Of a stretch of 64,000 nucleotides of DNA, positions 1 to 14,366 are shown piece by piece (position 1 is the first letter of the stretch; every line of letters starts with the position of its first letter). Below the pieces are notes generated by a model. The model did no database searches, had not been told where the DNA came from, and saw only the letters and a program-made list of their open reading frames with translations. This DNA is from Muraenolepis orangiensis (taxonomy: Eukaryota; Chordata; Actinopteri; Gadiformes; Muraenolepididae): positions 2,122,696-2,186,695 of the forward strand of contig CM051002.1 of assembly GCA_027704905.1 (NCBI GenBank), in the 5' to 3' direction. A program made the translations under genes and the position numbers.

Positions 1-95
1 TATTTTTGAAAGCTACTGCATTCCCTATTTACATTACATTAGTCATTTACAAATGCTTTTATCGAAAGCGACTTACAATAGTAAGCAATATTGGG
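1..95 (-). repeat. L2/CR1-type LINE or SINE tail fragment
   Basis: The stretch from ttacattacattagtcat to aaagcgacttacaa is the reverse complement of the tail motif (gtaagtcgctttggataaaagcgtctg) also present at 18587-18643 (+) and 44641-44715 (-). This motif is very common in teleost genomes. A short degenerate tandem of attgg/caatatt follows at 88-128. Confidence 0.6.
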
Positions 96-1092
96 GTAAT
101 ATTGGACAATAATATTGGAGCAATATGGGGGTGTTTTGGTGGACTTATTGTTATTTAATTATTTAATCATAGTAACTCTTCCTGAATATGTTGAATGCAT
201 CACTTATTATTATTTTTTAGCAGTATGTGTCATCGTCTTCTCACGCTATGTAGGTCGGACTGATGGAGTATAGTATATTGAAAGATTTGGCCACAATAGT
301 TTCAACATATTTATGAGGATTTATGATGCATTTTGAATCTGCCTTTTGATAATGCATTTGTGCTTTCAACCAATCACCAATCTCTACTATATGCCAACCC
401 ATTATTGATCCAGTGTCATAATGTTTATGTCTGGACAATATGAGGCATCCAGGGATCCACTTTTGTTAAAAAATCTGGAATTGAGTCTCTAGGCCACAGT
501 CTGAATTGGAACAGTTATTATCATAATGGTAATGATGGCTGAGCATGTGAGCAGACTCTTTGCTTCCAGACCTGATTTTAGTTGTTAACATAACCGTTGT
601 GCAATGTTCAAACTCCTGTTTGCCACAAGAGCAATTACTTCAAAAAAGCCTGAAGGGGAAGAGGAATGAGAGACAGGATTTGCTTATTTGAATCCTTGGA
701 TCTTGGTGATTATGTGTGTATTATCCAAAGTCTTCTCCAGTTTAGCTGGGCTCAAGTGGGAGACCTACTGCATGCTGCTTCAGGTCTTGAGGTCAGCACA
801 GATCACGGATGTGATCAGACCCTGAGCTGAAAGCCAAAGCTCCACCCACCTACTCACACCTACACCTTTTCAGATTTTGTCCCTCAATTGACCTGAAGCC
901 TAACTTCTAGCCCTACTCTCTGTCCCCAAAGGTGAACACTAGCAGAGGTCCAGAGGATTCTAAAGACTTCAATTTCATCGGCAACATCCCCGAGGACAAC
1001 ACAGGTCATCTTCCACACAGGTAAGAGAGACTCCATGAGGATTTACGTGTTTTAAAGGGTTTATTTATTAATTATTTATTTATTTATTATTA
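96..1092. other. Unannotated AT-rich non-coding sequence
   Basis: No recognisable gene or element was found. Open frames are short and show no family resemblance. A more balanced-composition block lies at about 730-1020. Confidence 0.5.
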
Positions 1093-1244
1093 TGACGTGC
1101 TGGCTGTCTCCTTGCATGGCTGACTCCGCCGTCAGTAGTTCAATGTGTGTATGAATGAGTGAATGTGAGGCATGACTTGTAAAGCGCTTTGAGTAACCAT
1201 TGGTTAGAAAAGCGCTATATAAATGCAGTCCATTTACCATTTAT
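1093..1244 (+). repeat. SINE 3' part (plus orientation)
   Basis: Contains the run from ggctgtctccttgcatggc through gtaaagcgctttgag to gcgctatataaatgcagtcc and ends in cattta repeats. It matches the reverse complement of the SINEs at 10401-10648 and 51066-51271 but lacks their tRNA-like head, so it is 5'-truncated. Confidence 0.7.
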
Positions 1245-1492
1245 TTCCATGGTGGTACACATGTCCATGAGGATAGATTACAGATTATTTATGGCAAAAA
1301 AAATGACAAACCAAAAATCTATACTGTATATCAATCATATAACCATGATGGAACACACCATTTGTTTATTTATGGCTGTATTTAGTCATTTATGATTTAA
1401 GCAATACTGTGACAAAGTCAAAGAAGTGTCAATGTTGACGTTAAAGCCCACCCTCTCAATGGCATGGTAATATCATTGAGATTGTGGTCTTA

Positions 1493-1572
1493 AACTGTCA
1501 GTGTTATAATATGTCATGTGATCTGAGTCATGTGGTCTTAAACTGTCAGTGTTATAATATGTCATGTGATCT
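1493..1572. repeat. 38-bp direct tandem duplication, about 2.1 copies
   Basis: tgtggtcttaaactgtcagt followed by gttataatatgtcatgtgat begins at 1493 and again at 1531. The copies are identical over their shared length, indicating a recent local duplication. Confidence 0.9.
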
Positions 1573-1836
1573 CCCTTTTTGTTCCTTTTCCCCGTATTTC
1601 CTGTTCCATTCGGACGTTTGAAACCCTTTCTAAGAAGTGACCCGCAGGCAGTGAAGCATCAGCATTTAGTTTCTGCGTCAATGTCCTCTCGCCATCAGAG
1701 CACTTAAAGCACCTATTTCTGTCCTTAACAAGCCGTCCACTGATGGTTAATAAGTGGACTAACGTGCACTGATGGCTGCATCCAATTAGCATGTATTAAT
1801 GTAGCAGACACTTTAACAACTAGTTGACAACAACTG

Positions 1837-1943
1837 TACAGCAGGGGTTCTCAACCTGGGGGTCTGCAGACCCCCAGGTTGAGAACCACTGCTGTAGAGG
1901 GTTCTCAACCTGGGGGTCTGCAGACCCCCAGGTTGAGAACCCC
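1837..1943. repeat. Two tandem near-perfect palindromes, hAT-like end sequence
   Basis: The first palindrome spans 1837-1896, centred on CTGCAG at 1864-1869, with 30-bp arms and one mismatch pair. The second is centred on CTGCAG at 1918-1923 with about 20-bp perfect arms. Each arm starts with a sequence like caggggttctcaacctgg, resembling hAT terminal inverted repeats. The centres are 54 bp apart. This may be a minimal hAT-derived inverted-repeat element duplicated in tandem. Confidence 0.75.
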
Positions 1944-2123
1944 TGCTGTAGAGGGCAGAGGAATCAGAACTCGGGGTCATGGCTTATTGGCTTCTAACTA
2001 ATAGTGGTAGTGCAAAAGGCTACATAAGGTATATTATATTTCAACAATGTGCTTTCTAACTGTGTGATTATGTATTAATGCTAAAAGTTGCAGTGTATTT
2101 CCAACACTGAAATAACTTCATAT

Positions 2124-2156
2124 ATATTGATTATGCCACATGAGCATAATCAATAT
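2124..2156. repeat. Small hairpin
   Basis: 13-bp perfect arms (atattgattatgc and gcataatcaatat) flank a 7-base loop. No neighbouring feature suggests a function. Confidence 0.7.
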
Positions 2157-2404
2157 TTTTTTTTAAGAGCTGCTCTAAAATGATGACTACTGGCAAGAAT
2201 TCTGGAGAGAGTTAAAGAACCAGTTCACCCCAACACACATTGGGTAGTGGGAAATTAATGTATTAAATAATGCATTTAATAGAAATGTACTTTCTGATAT
2301 CATCTGTCATTTAGGTTTAGTTTACAATTCCATCACTTCATCGATTGGCAGTTCGACAGTTTTAGTGTTATATATTTCATTGTTAAAACTGAAATGTGAC
2401 TTTT

Positions 2405-3690
<1,286 letters not shown>

Positions 3691-4440
3691 ATTGTATATG
3701 TTTCAGGAATCCCTCGTCTGTCTGTGATGTGCATGTCTCCTTTCTAGCACGGTTCAATATGCCTCTGGGTACTCGGGCTCCGGGAGACGATAAGAGGAGC
3801 GGTACTTTTGGTTGTGTTGTTGTTTCCAACAGCGTCCCTTGGTTCCTTCGTCTGAACGGGCTGGAGTATTTAAGGACACACCCCTGCATGGAAATCGATT
3901 GCTGCCCCGGCCGAGGCCAAACTGACATTTAGTTTGGAAAGACGAAGTCGAAAATATGGACGGTTTCACGAGGCCCAATGTCTTCCTGGCTCTCTTTTGT
4001 AGAACCAGCCTGAGTAGTCTTGAGCGTTTCTTCAGCTGCTCCCTGCTGGAATCTTCGATTGTTTTTTTTATGTCGACGTCGGCGTCATTGCGCGGCATCG
4101 TGGATGAACACGCATTCTTTTGGGCTCCAGTAATTCTTTCCTTTGTGGTTGATGTCAGAATGCATGTGGACTAAACATATCTCTCTATTGAGACATTTAC
4201 CTGTTTACCGTGGGTGTGGGCCCACTGTGGTTTCCCATCGTGACCATGGCATTACTCATCCCGCTGCAGTGCTGTCAAGGTGGTCCGTCGTGCTGCCGTT
4301 CCCTCGGCTCTTCTTGGTGCCAATGCCGCCGCCCTCGCCGTGTCTCATGGAATGTATTAAAGAAGTTCAGAAGTCCACAATGTGGCTTTTCAGTGCACAT
4401 TTTTGGCTTATGTTGAAATGAGGGTTACTCCGTTACTCCG
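3691..4440 (+). other. Unclassified CpG-containing block, possibly a retroelement or hidden exon
   Basis: This ~0.75-kb block is richer in CpG than its neighbours. It has a TATA-like tatttaag at about 3867-3874 and a 72-codon open frame at 3956-4174, and it ends near a gtattaaagaag motif (about 4347-4358) that could act as a polyadenylation signal. I recognise no protein family. It could be an LTR, an old retroposed sequence or an untranslated exon. Confidence 0.25.
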
Positions 4441-4446
4441 GGTTAG

Positions 4447-4504
4447 TCCGTCCGTTCGTCAGACACACAACACACACTAGGACGGCCGGATGGACGGACG
4501 GAGA
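4447..4504. repeat. Imperfect inverted repeat of CCGT/GGAC
   Basis: tccgtccgttcgtc on the left faces ggatggacggacgg on the right across about 30 bases. Function unknown. Confidence 0.5.
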
Positions 4505-4599
4505 GATAAGTGCTCTAAAAACAGAAAGGTAGACAGTTAAAACTCCTACATGTTGGTTCGTCCTACGAGCGGTTCAAACAGTACGTCTCATTTGTTACG

Positions 4600-4864
4600 T
4601 AGCGACTATTAAAAGCGGCAATGTGAAGCGGCACTACGAGATACAGCACACAACTTTTGAGCAATCATACCCACCCACAACAAAATAAACGATCTAGGAG
4701 CCCAATGTGATAGATCTTTACCGGTAGCTTTCGGCAGTGCTCCCTGCATTTCCGCTTCACACACATTGTTTTTGATGCGGTGCACCAAGAAAAGTCTCCT
4801 GTATTTAGTGTCATCGGATAGGCTCTTCTGATCGACCATTTTTGAGAGCTCCGATCGATCGGTC
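4600..4864. repeat. Left part of an older DNA-transposon-like repeat
   Basis: The sequence before the Harbinger-like insertion contains gatcgaccatt and ctccgatcgatcgg. The sequence after it (5593-5645) carries a gatcggcagccgatcgatcg block ending in catccctag. The two appear to be halves of one repeat of the gggatgctccgat type seen widely in fish. The left boundary is not defined. Confidence 0.35.
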
Positions 4865-4867
4865 TTA

Positions 4868-5589
4868 TGCCTCGTTTCCACCAAAGCAAGCCTAGTTCTA
4901 GCTCTCGGGTGGCGCGAGAGCCGGTTCACAGTTGGTTCAATTGGCGAGCAGTCTAAGAACTCGTTTGGGTTTCCACCGACTTTTTCGCCAAGAGAGCCAC
5001 GATGATGATAGGAACATAACATTGATGTGATAATGAGCAGCTCGCTAAACAGATTATAAATACAAAGCTGGTTGGCAACACGGGAAAGATTTATAAAGTA
5101 AAACTTACCAGGACCAGAGTGACAGCAGCGGACCATCAGTTTGTTATCGATTAGCTCCTCGTATCGTCCAGTTTGTTATCGATTAGCTCCTCGGTCCTGT
5201 CCCCCGCTGAAGACATCTCGCGCTGTAGTTTTTCTAATAGCGGTTTGTTCTAGAAGCTCCTCTAGTTTATTGTGACCTTCTGCCGAGGACAACAACACAA
5301 ACAAACGCAGTTTGTCTCGTCCACGGACCACTGTCACCTTCACGTCCACGGTGAATTTTACTGATTTTAAAAATGGCGGAAAAAAACTTTGAGTTTGTTC
5401 GATAAGCCCCGCCCCCAGCCCCTGACGTAGTGGAGCCTGCTGGCTAGCCCAGCTTCGAAGTGGAGCCGCAAACAAACCACTTAACGGAGCCAGAAAGTGG
5501 CTCCATTGCGGTGGAAACCCAAAGAACTGGTTCGAGATGACGCGCAAGCTCCAAACCAGCTTTCAAAACAGCTTGGTGGAAACGAGGCA
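4868..5589. mobile_element. Harbinger-like non-autonomous element (MITE), 722 bp
   Basis: The ends are inverted: tgcctcgtttccacca on the left and tggtggaaacgaggca on the right, with about 17 bp perfect and looser similarity beyond (a second ggtttccaccg motif recurs inside each end). The element is flanked by TTA at 4865-4867 and TTA at 5590-5592, the 3-bp TWA-type target duplication typical of PIF/Harbinger transposons. No transposase frame is present. An internal 32-bp duplication lies at 5137-5193. Family placement rests on the target duplication and end style. Confidence 0.7.
5137..5193. repeat. Internal direct repeat within the Harbinger-like element
   Basis: The 25-bp run beginning cagtttgttatcgattagct occurs at 5137 and 5169, a period of 32 bp. 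Confidence 0.9.
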
Positions 5590-5592
5590 TTA

Positions 5593-5645
5593 GAGTAAAT
5601 ATCGGCCAATAAGGATCGGCAGCCGATCGATCGGAGCATCCCTAG
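5593..5645. repeat. Right part of the older repeat split by the Harbinger-like element
   Basis: Contains atcggccaataaggatcgg and gccgatcgatcggagc, then catcccta. It pairs with the ctccgatcgatcgg on the other side of the insertion. Confidence 0.4.
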
Positions 5646-6794
5646 TTTAAATGTATGCAAGTCATACAAAATATCTACTGGATTAAAGCAATTCTTCCAC
5701 AGTTCCACAGGGAAACTATGCTCTCTAATTCAATTGGGTCTGAGCCGACCAATGGCGGGAAATAACCCTGAGAGGACGTGATGTCAAAACTAGGCCATTC
5801 CATGTCTGACTAATATTATCAGTGGGAGTAGTGGAAACCAAATGATTATTTTATTTCATTGGGTAACATAATTCATTTCACTTCAAATTGTACCACTCCA
5901 CAATACAGTGCATTATTTAATTAGTATTATCATTAGTACAAGCATTGGATAAATTGCCAAGCTAAATTGAATAAATAGCTACATGGCATATTTTCGATAT
6001 TCGTTGTAGATTCATTGTACATCTTTATTTTAATGAATTTTTTTTAAATGTAAACATATTATTGTAGCTTGCTTGCTTTGGTTATTGGTTTATAACACAT
6101 GCTCTTCAATGTGGTGCCTTTTCTCCATGGTGCTCCATGAAGATGCCTCAGTCCCAGAAAACCGAGAGCTGTATCCATAACTTGAAACTATTCCACTGAA
6201 ATGCAAATAGCAGCTTGCCCAATTAAATTGATCTTTTTCATTCAGATTTATTCCATTAGCAGTTCCTCATATGGACACAGAATAAATAGTAAGCCGGCAA
6301 AATTTGGGATTACGTGCCACAAATGTTATGATGTGGTGTTCGCCAAGGGTGCTGATGATATTGAAGATGTATATTTAGCTTTCTATTTTAAGTAGACAAC
6401 CATTCCCTGTGCATCCGGCTGTGATGGGAGTCCCATCAAGTCCAGGGTTTAATATTGTTCAAACGTTTCCAGTTCAACCTTTTCTTTCTTGAATAATACA
6501 CTCGTGAATGAGTTCACTCAAACCTACCTTAGTTAAAAACACAAACTGGTGAGGAATGGGAAGGACTTCAGATCTCGGCACGGTTGACCTGCTGCTCTGG
6601 AGGACATATGGATGAGAGATTGATTCTCCGGTGTCTTTACTTGCCACACTGATTGGATCGTGTCAGCGGGTGATGCAAACCATATTGCCATGTTCAATTA
6701 GTGATATGGACGTAGCATTTGTGAGGATTCCTAAACATATGGAGTATGTTGACTTAAATATTTCTAGCTCTTGTACGATGGCTGTCTGCTCCGG
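5646..6794. other. Unannotated non-coding sequence
   Basis: AT-rich with scattered short frames. No gene, RNA or element was recognised. The part at about 6550-6730 is compositionally less AT-rich and could be a conserved non-coding element, but conservation cannot be judged here. Confidence 0.4.
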
Positions 6795-6877
6795 TGCTCT
6801 CCTCCTTCTTCTGTTCTGTTCTTCTTTACCTCCCTCTCTCTTCTCCCTGGGTCTTCCTCTCCCACGCCCCCCCCCCG
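6795..6877. repeat. Polypyrimidine-rich tract
   Basis: About 80 bases dominated by C and T (ctcctccttcttctgttc and so on), ending in a C9 run near 6870. Sequence after it (6880-7090) is GC-rich with several CCCC and GGGG runs. No coding function was recognised. Confidence 0.7.
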
Positions 6878-7224
6878 CTGCTTTCTAATCAACCCCTTTT
6901 AATTACTGTCAATATCAGCCGCCCAACAAGGCACCATCACTACCACCCCTTCGGGGGAAGGAGGAGGGGGACTGAAAGGCAGCGGAGGCTGTTCTGGAGG
7001 GAGGCTACGGGAGGCCTGGGCCTTTGCCGGTTCATCAGCAGCATCACTGCCAGCTCTTGCCCCGCCCCCCTCCCTCCGCCCACTGCTTGCCTCTAGAGAT
7101 AGATGTAATAAACATGTATTTATTGAATTATTACAATTTTACAGCCAAAGGCCAGGGTTGGTAAGACTGAGATGGATATGGACAATTGGTGTGTATGTAC
7201 TTTCTAAATCTGGAGGATTGAATA

Positions 7225-7412
7225 CTCTTTATTGGTCACATACATATACACAGACAGGGAAATTAGTTTCTCTGCTTTTAACCCATCTTAGTATTAGGAG
7301 CAGTGGGCAGCTATTGTGTATATACAGCTGCCCGGGCAGCAGTGTAGGGGTCTGGTGCCCAGGTGTTTCTGGGACTTGAACCGGGCAACCTTCCGGTTCC
7401 GAGTGAATGAAG
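7225..7412 (+). repeat. Dispersed repeat (ttattggtcacatac type), plus copy
   Basis: Shares the order ctttattggtcacatac, aaattagtttctctgc, aacccatcttagtattagg, agcagtgggcagct with the reverse complement of 12345-12460. The type is common in teleosts. The 3' end runs directly into the GT microsatellite. I cannot assign a family. Confidence 0.65.
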
Positions 7413-7418
7413 CTAATC

Positions 7419-9850
<2,432 letters not shown>

Positions 9851-10008
9851 GAATGAAGTCTCTAGGTGAAACCTTGTGGGAGGAGCTAAGTTTGTAGAGA
9901 ACAATAAAGAAAGAATAAAGCCTCAGAAGAACCTAAGCTGAGCACTGCCAAGCAGCACTCGGCTAACTATTGTCTAAACCCTTCTCCCTCGCCATGCTCT
10001 GGTCAGCC

Positions 10009-10014
10009 TTTATA
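10009..10014 (-). promoter_or_regulatory. TATA box of the LTR-like sequence
   Basis: The minus-strand context is ggaggatataaaggctg. It lies about 140 bp downstream, in minus-strand sense, of the CRE-like TGACGTCA. Activity is not known. Confidence 0.4.
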
Positions 10015-10153
10015 TCCTCCAGGTGTGCCAATTAATTGCATCCATCCTGGCTGCTTGTTGGGATTTTAGTCCTCATAGGGGAAGCCTATCTTGACCTGTA
10101 GTCTGCTGGCCAGCAGGAGACCGTGTAGTGCTCAGCAATCACCCGGCCTCTGG

Positions 10154-10161
10154 TGACGTCA
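10154..10161. promoter_or_regulatory. CRE-like palindrome TGACGTCA
   Basis: A perfect 8-bp CREB/ATF consensus inside the putative LTR U3. It could be a chance match, but its position upstream of the TATA motif is suggestive. Confidence 0.35.
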
Positions 10162-10284
10162 CAACTCAAAGAATGGGGGGAGCTTGATGGAACAGTCTTT
10201 GAGTTTGCATATGACTTTGTGGATAATTGTTTCTACATTTACCCAACACAAACCTCCCTTCACAGTTGTGGATGGTTCAGTGTA

Positions 10285-10332
10285 CCAACATCTTCAAGGC
10301 GTTAAGTGCCAACATCTTCAAGGCGTTAAGTG
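10285..10332. repeat. 24-bp tandem duplication
   Basis: ccaacatcttcaaggcgtta plus agtg occurs at 10285 and again at 10309 without mismatch. Confidence 0.9.
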
Positions 10333-10400
10333 CATGCAAGGTGAGGATGGATAGGGCTCCCCATAATCTCAGCAAGACACCTTGCTGTTAATTGGCTTTC

Positions 10401-10648
10401 ATGGTAATGGATGCTTTTATATAGCGCTTTTATCCAAAGCGCTTTACAAGTCATGCCTCACATTCACCCAAACATTCAACCACTGACTGCGGAGTCAGCC
10501 ATGCAAGGAGACTGCCAGCATGTCAGGAGCAGTTAGGGTGTCTTGCTCAAGGACACCTCGACAGTTTTTGCTCGGAGGAGCTGGGGATCGAACCAGCAAC
10601 CTTCTGGTTGTGAGTCGACCGCTCTACCTCCTGAGCTGTACTGCCGCC
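10401..10648 (-). mobile_element. tRNA-derived SINE, full length
   Basis: The minus strand begins at 10648 with a tRNA-like head: an A-box-like agctcaggaggtagag, then a B-box-like gctggttcgatcccc. A body follows (gtgtccttgagcaagacacc, gcatggctgactccgc), then the tail gtaaagcgctttggataaaa to gcgctatataaaagc. This is the structure of a tRNA-derived SINE whose tail resembles a partner LINE. A second full copy is at 51066-51271; tail fragments are at 1093-1244, 22015-22098 and 36378-36412. Confidence 0.8.
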
Positions 10649-12340
10649 ATCATGAAGCCAATGTTCACGACGTGTGGGCCCTTCATATTTTGTATATGAA
10701 CAATGTCAGCATGGATTAACACCACCACCAACTAATCCTTTAGTTGAGTTTCTGTCCCCCTCTTTCAGCAGCATTGAATCCCTGCCTTTTCCCGTTCTGT
10801 TCTCTGTATCCACAGTACAGCACAGGGCGTCCCAGCAGAAAGCAGTCAACAGCTGTTTGATTTGGCCGGGGCTTCTCTTTACCTAAGCAGATCTAAACTC
10901 CCTGTGTTTGATTTACCTTGGCTGGAAAAGCTCCACATCTGGCAGATAGATGTTGTTGTTCTCCGTTCATATCATGGAGCTTACCCCCCCGGGCTTTAAT
11001 TTGGGTTTTGCTTGGTACTTTCTTTTTTTTTTGTTTTGGCTGTTAAGCCCCAAGAAACGGGCCTGCCAAACATGTCCCCGCATAACCCTGCTGCACCCCT
11101 GGTGTGCCTTCGTTGTATTGATCCATTGAGCCTTGCACAGTGTGCAAAGTAACACACTTTGTAAGTCTTAAGTCTAAGTTAGACTTGGTAAGATTTTGAC
11201 ACCCGGCGATCAACACGGACTCAGAAGCTGAATTGTGGCCAAGACCATTAGGTTCAGTCACTGAGACAATTAATGCTTGTCATGTTTTTTTTTTTTAGGT
11301 TCATGCAAAGTGTACTACACTTATTCACACATCCCCATGTTAGTTGATTATTCACACATCACATCACAAGTGATCGTCTGTAGATGCTGACAACGAAACA
11401 GGCCGACTATTACCGCCGACTACCACCGACTGCGGTTAAGAACATAGATGCACTTACTTTATCTGTAGGGACTGTCCCATAGTTTGGACCAATGTACAAT
11501 GTGACCCAGATGTATGACCTGTGTCTGTGTTCCACCCTCACCAGAGCTCCGTAGTTACAAAGGTTTTATGCCTATTTCCACGTGGGACCTCGACAGCCCT
11601 AATTAATGTAGTTTCATCTCAAAAATCACACACTTGAGAACTCTAATCTGCACATATGGCGACACAAAACACACAATGAGTTGGTTGTATCGGCTTTATT
11701 GTAAAATTTGACAAATATATTTGTTTGAGGGACAAGTCCATTAGTCTATGTTAACTAATTTGATTAATAACAACAGAACAACACACAGACGCATATTGTA
11801 TTAATTAGATATTATAGCCTAGTTTAACATTTGATTGGTTCAAGAGACAAATTTGTAATAATATAAATATATGTTATAATTTGTCTATGAGTTTTGGTTG
11901 AGGCTCACGTCCTTTGCCCTGAGAGTAATTGATTGGGAATATATTAATGATATAATAATAATAATAATAATGACATTTCCAGCTGAATCTGTTATTTTTA
12001 TTTTTTTATTTTTAATAACTGGTTGTCAATGTTGCCAGGCTTATCGGCAGAATGTGATGTTATTGACACAATGCAGAATTCCATTTCAAATTGCAGGTAC
12101 AAAAAAGTGAAGTAAACTGTAGTCAAATTTCTCAACCGCAATTATAGTCGGCCAATTTCATTGTGTTGTGACTCTTTGTACTTGTGTTGTTACTCTATAT
12201 GTGTAGTCATTTGCCTTTGTGTTGTCTGCGTGTGTGTAAAGTTTGCAAAGCGTAGTTAGTTCGACAAACAAAAAATAATAATAATCAGTGATTAGTATCT
12301 ACCTTAAGAGATCAGATGGGTCCATCCCCAGAACTAACCC
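10649..12340. other. Unannotated non-coding sequence
   Basis: No gene was recognised. It contains short homopolymer runs (T tracts near 11030 and 11287) and an AT-rich section from 11640 on with a small (ATA)n run at about 11950. Confidence 0.45.
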
Positions 12341-12344
12341 TCAT

Positions 12345-12460
12345 AGTTTTCTGCAGTAGCTGCCCACTGTTCCCAATACTAGGATGGGTTCAATGCAGAG
12401 GAACTCATCTCACTGTGTGTGTATGTGACCAATAAAGAGGATTCAATCCTCCAGGTTTAG
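12345..12460 (-). repeat. Dispersed repeat (ttattggtcacatac type), minus copy
   Basis: The reverse complement carries ctttattggtcacatacaca, gttcctctgcattgaaccca and cctagtattgggaacagtgg, matching 7225-7412 in order. Confidence 0.65.
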
Positions 12461-13039
12461 ATTGAATGTGTGCTAACAAATGGTCAACATGTTTTTCTAA
12501 TTATAATTGTACAATTAACGACACTTTCAGGGAAGATGTATTGGATTTCAGACTTTGTTTGCTGACGATACTAACGGTGCCACATATACCCTGGAATGTA
12601 ACGCTGTGTACATTTTGATCAACACCACAATAGATGAGTTTTTATTTTGCGGCTCATGTTGAGATGGTCTTAATGTCTCCCATGAGCTGCACAGCTACTT
12701 GGGAGTGATATTATGAAGCCTTTTGTGTAACGGTTTGTAAGATATCAGCTATTGCTACAGTCATAATAACTCTGCGCATGATGTCCGCTAATATTTATTC
12801 TGCAGTCTCTCCAATTTTACTTTTCATAAACTGTCAATATCCAGCTGATTTAATGCTTCTGATGGCTCAGTGCTCAGCAGTGCTATTAGTTGTGTTCCTG
12901 GAAACACAAATGATGTGACCGGAAATATCAATATCAATGAATAGTACAAAATGTTGATTTAGTTTTTGAAAATATATGCCAGGGTTCTCTCCATGCCCAT
13001 AATGTTTATTATTATTATAATTATTATAAAGGTAACTTG
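12461..13039. other. Unannotated non-coding sequence
   Basis: AT-rich. Nothing recognised beyond short AT/TTA runs at about 13003-13027. Confidence 0.45.
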
Positions 13040-13275
13040 ATCTATCTATGATATATGTATAGTATATCATCCATAAGTCACTTTATTGTTATTGTTTTTT
13101 ATTGTTATTGTGTACAGTATTGTTATAGTATAAAGTGCTGCTAATAGTATAGTATATTATCTAGTGTTTAATGTATAGTATTGTATAGTTTAGTATAGAA
13201 TTGTTGTAGGAAATACTTCATACTGCGGGAGGGAATGGGGAGTAAGCATTACATTGTACTTTTCCATGTTTCCAC
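13040..13275 (+). mobile_element. LINE family A 3' tail fragment
   Basis: A low-complexity ATAGTATAGTATT region is followed by catactgcgggagggaatgg and gagtaagcattacattgtac. The same order occurs at 20045, 22685 and 38388 and, in reverse complement, at 17946, 31040 and 62770. In the longest copies this tail follows a Rex1/CR1-like reverse transcriptase 3' UTR. Confidence 0.65.
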
Positions 13276-13671
13276 TATTCCATGTTTTGCATGGCTAAGA
13301 GAATTCAGCCAATTCACTATACTTCTCATTATATAATAATATACTATAGAAACGGTGCTTGGCAGTTGCTTTCTCTTTGGATGGTTTTACGACTGCAGGG
13401 CCGCCTCCCATTGTGCTCCAATGGTAGGGCCCTGTCTCGGTGCAATGACGACTTACCGCACCCAGCAGTAAACAAGTTTAAATTGCACCTCACCTGAAAT
13501 TAAAAAATATATTCAGTGAAACTAACCGATGCAGACTTGGATGTCTGTGTCATAGTTTCTTCACCATACTTCAAAATGGTGTGTTCAGTTTACAAAAATA
13601 GCAAAACAACTAAGGACAGAGGTGGCAATGTATATTGTCCACATTCATCTAAAATGATTAACCGGTCAATA

Positions 13672-14366
13672 TTGTCTTTTTTGGGGGTCTTGTTCTCGAG
13701 TGAGGGGAGGATGGAGCGTGAGATTGACAGGAGAATAGGTGCAGCGGGAGCGGTATTGGGTGCACTTTGGCGCACCGTTGTAACCAAAAGAGAGCTGAGC
13801 CAGAAGGCAAAGCTCTCGATCTACCGATCAGTCTTCGTTCCTACCCTCACCTATGGCCATGAACAATGGGGAATGACCGAAAGGACGAGATCGCGAATAC
13901 AAGCCGCCAAAATGAGTTTCCTCAGGAGGGTGGCTGGTATCTCCCTGAGGGATAGGGTGAGAAGCTCAGTCACTCGAGAGAGACTCGGAGTAGAGCCGCT
14001 GCTCCTTCGCGTAGAAAGGAGCCAGTTGAGGTGGTTCGGGCATCTAGTAAGGATGCTTCCTGGTCGCCTCCCGAGGGAGGTTTTCCAGGCACATCCAACT
14101 GGGAAGAGACCACGGGGCAGACCGAGGTACAGGTGGGAAGAGACCACGGGGCAGACCGAGGTACAGGTGGGAAGAGACCACGGGGCAGACCGAGGTACGG
14201 GTGGGGTGATTACATCTCCACGCTGGCCTGGGAACGCCTCGGGATCCCCCAGTCAGAGCTGGTCCATGTTGCCAGGGAGAGGGAAGTTTGGAGTCCCCTG
14301 CTGAAGCTGCTACCTCCGCGACCCGATTACGGATAAGCGGGAGAAGATGGATGGATGGATAGATGG
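13672..14366 (+). mobile_element. Rex3-like (RTE clade) LINE, 5'-truncated 3' end
   Basis: An open frame at 13516-14304 carries the C-terminal part of an RTE-type reverse transcriptase protein: FLGVLFSSEGRMEREIDRRI, then RELSQKAKLSIYRSVFVPTL, RRVAGISLRDRVRSSVTRER and QLRWFGHLVRM. The ancestral ending (ISTLAWERLGIP, then REVWSPLLKLLPPRPDYG and stop) continues in another frame because a 34-bp unit has been triplicated at 14101-14205. The element ends in GATG repeats (14346-14366), the tail type described for Rex3. All upstream domains are missing (5' truncation), so it is dead. Confidence 0.82.
14101..14205 (+). repeat. 34-bp triplication inside the Rex3-like frame
   Basis: gggaagagaccacggggcag plus 14 more bases repeats at 14101, 14135 and 14169. 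Since 34 is not divisible by three, the copies are read in three successive frames (GKRPRGRPR, EETTGQTEV, GRDHGADRG). Confidence 0.9.

Noticed and set aside
10590..10648. Possible tRNA gene (A- and B-box-like motifs)
   Set aside because: The motifs form the head of a dispersed SINE with a second copy at 51.2 kb, and no complete cloverleaf or 3' terminator is present.
13516..14304. 262-codon frame as a host gene
   Set aside because: Its core is the C-terminus of a Rex3-like retrotransposon, and its ends are artefacts of truncation and a frame-shifting triplication.
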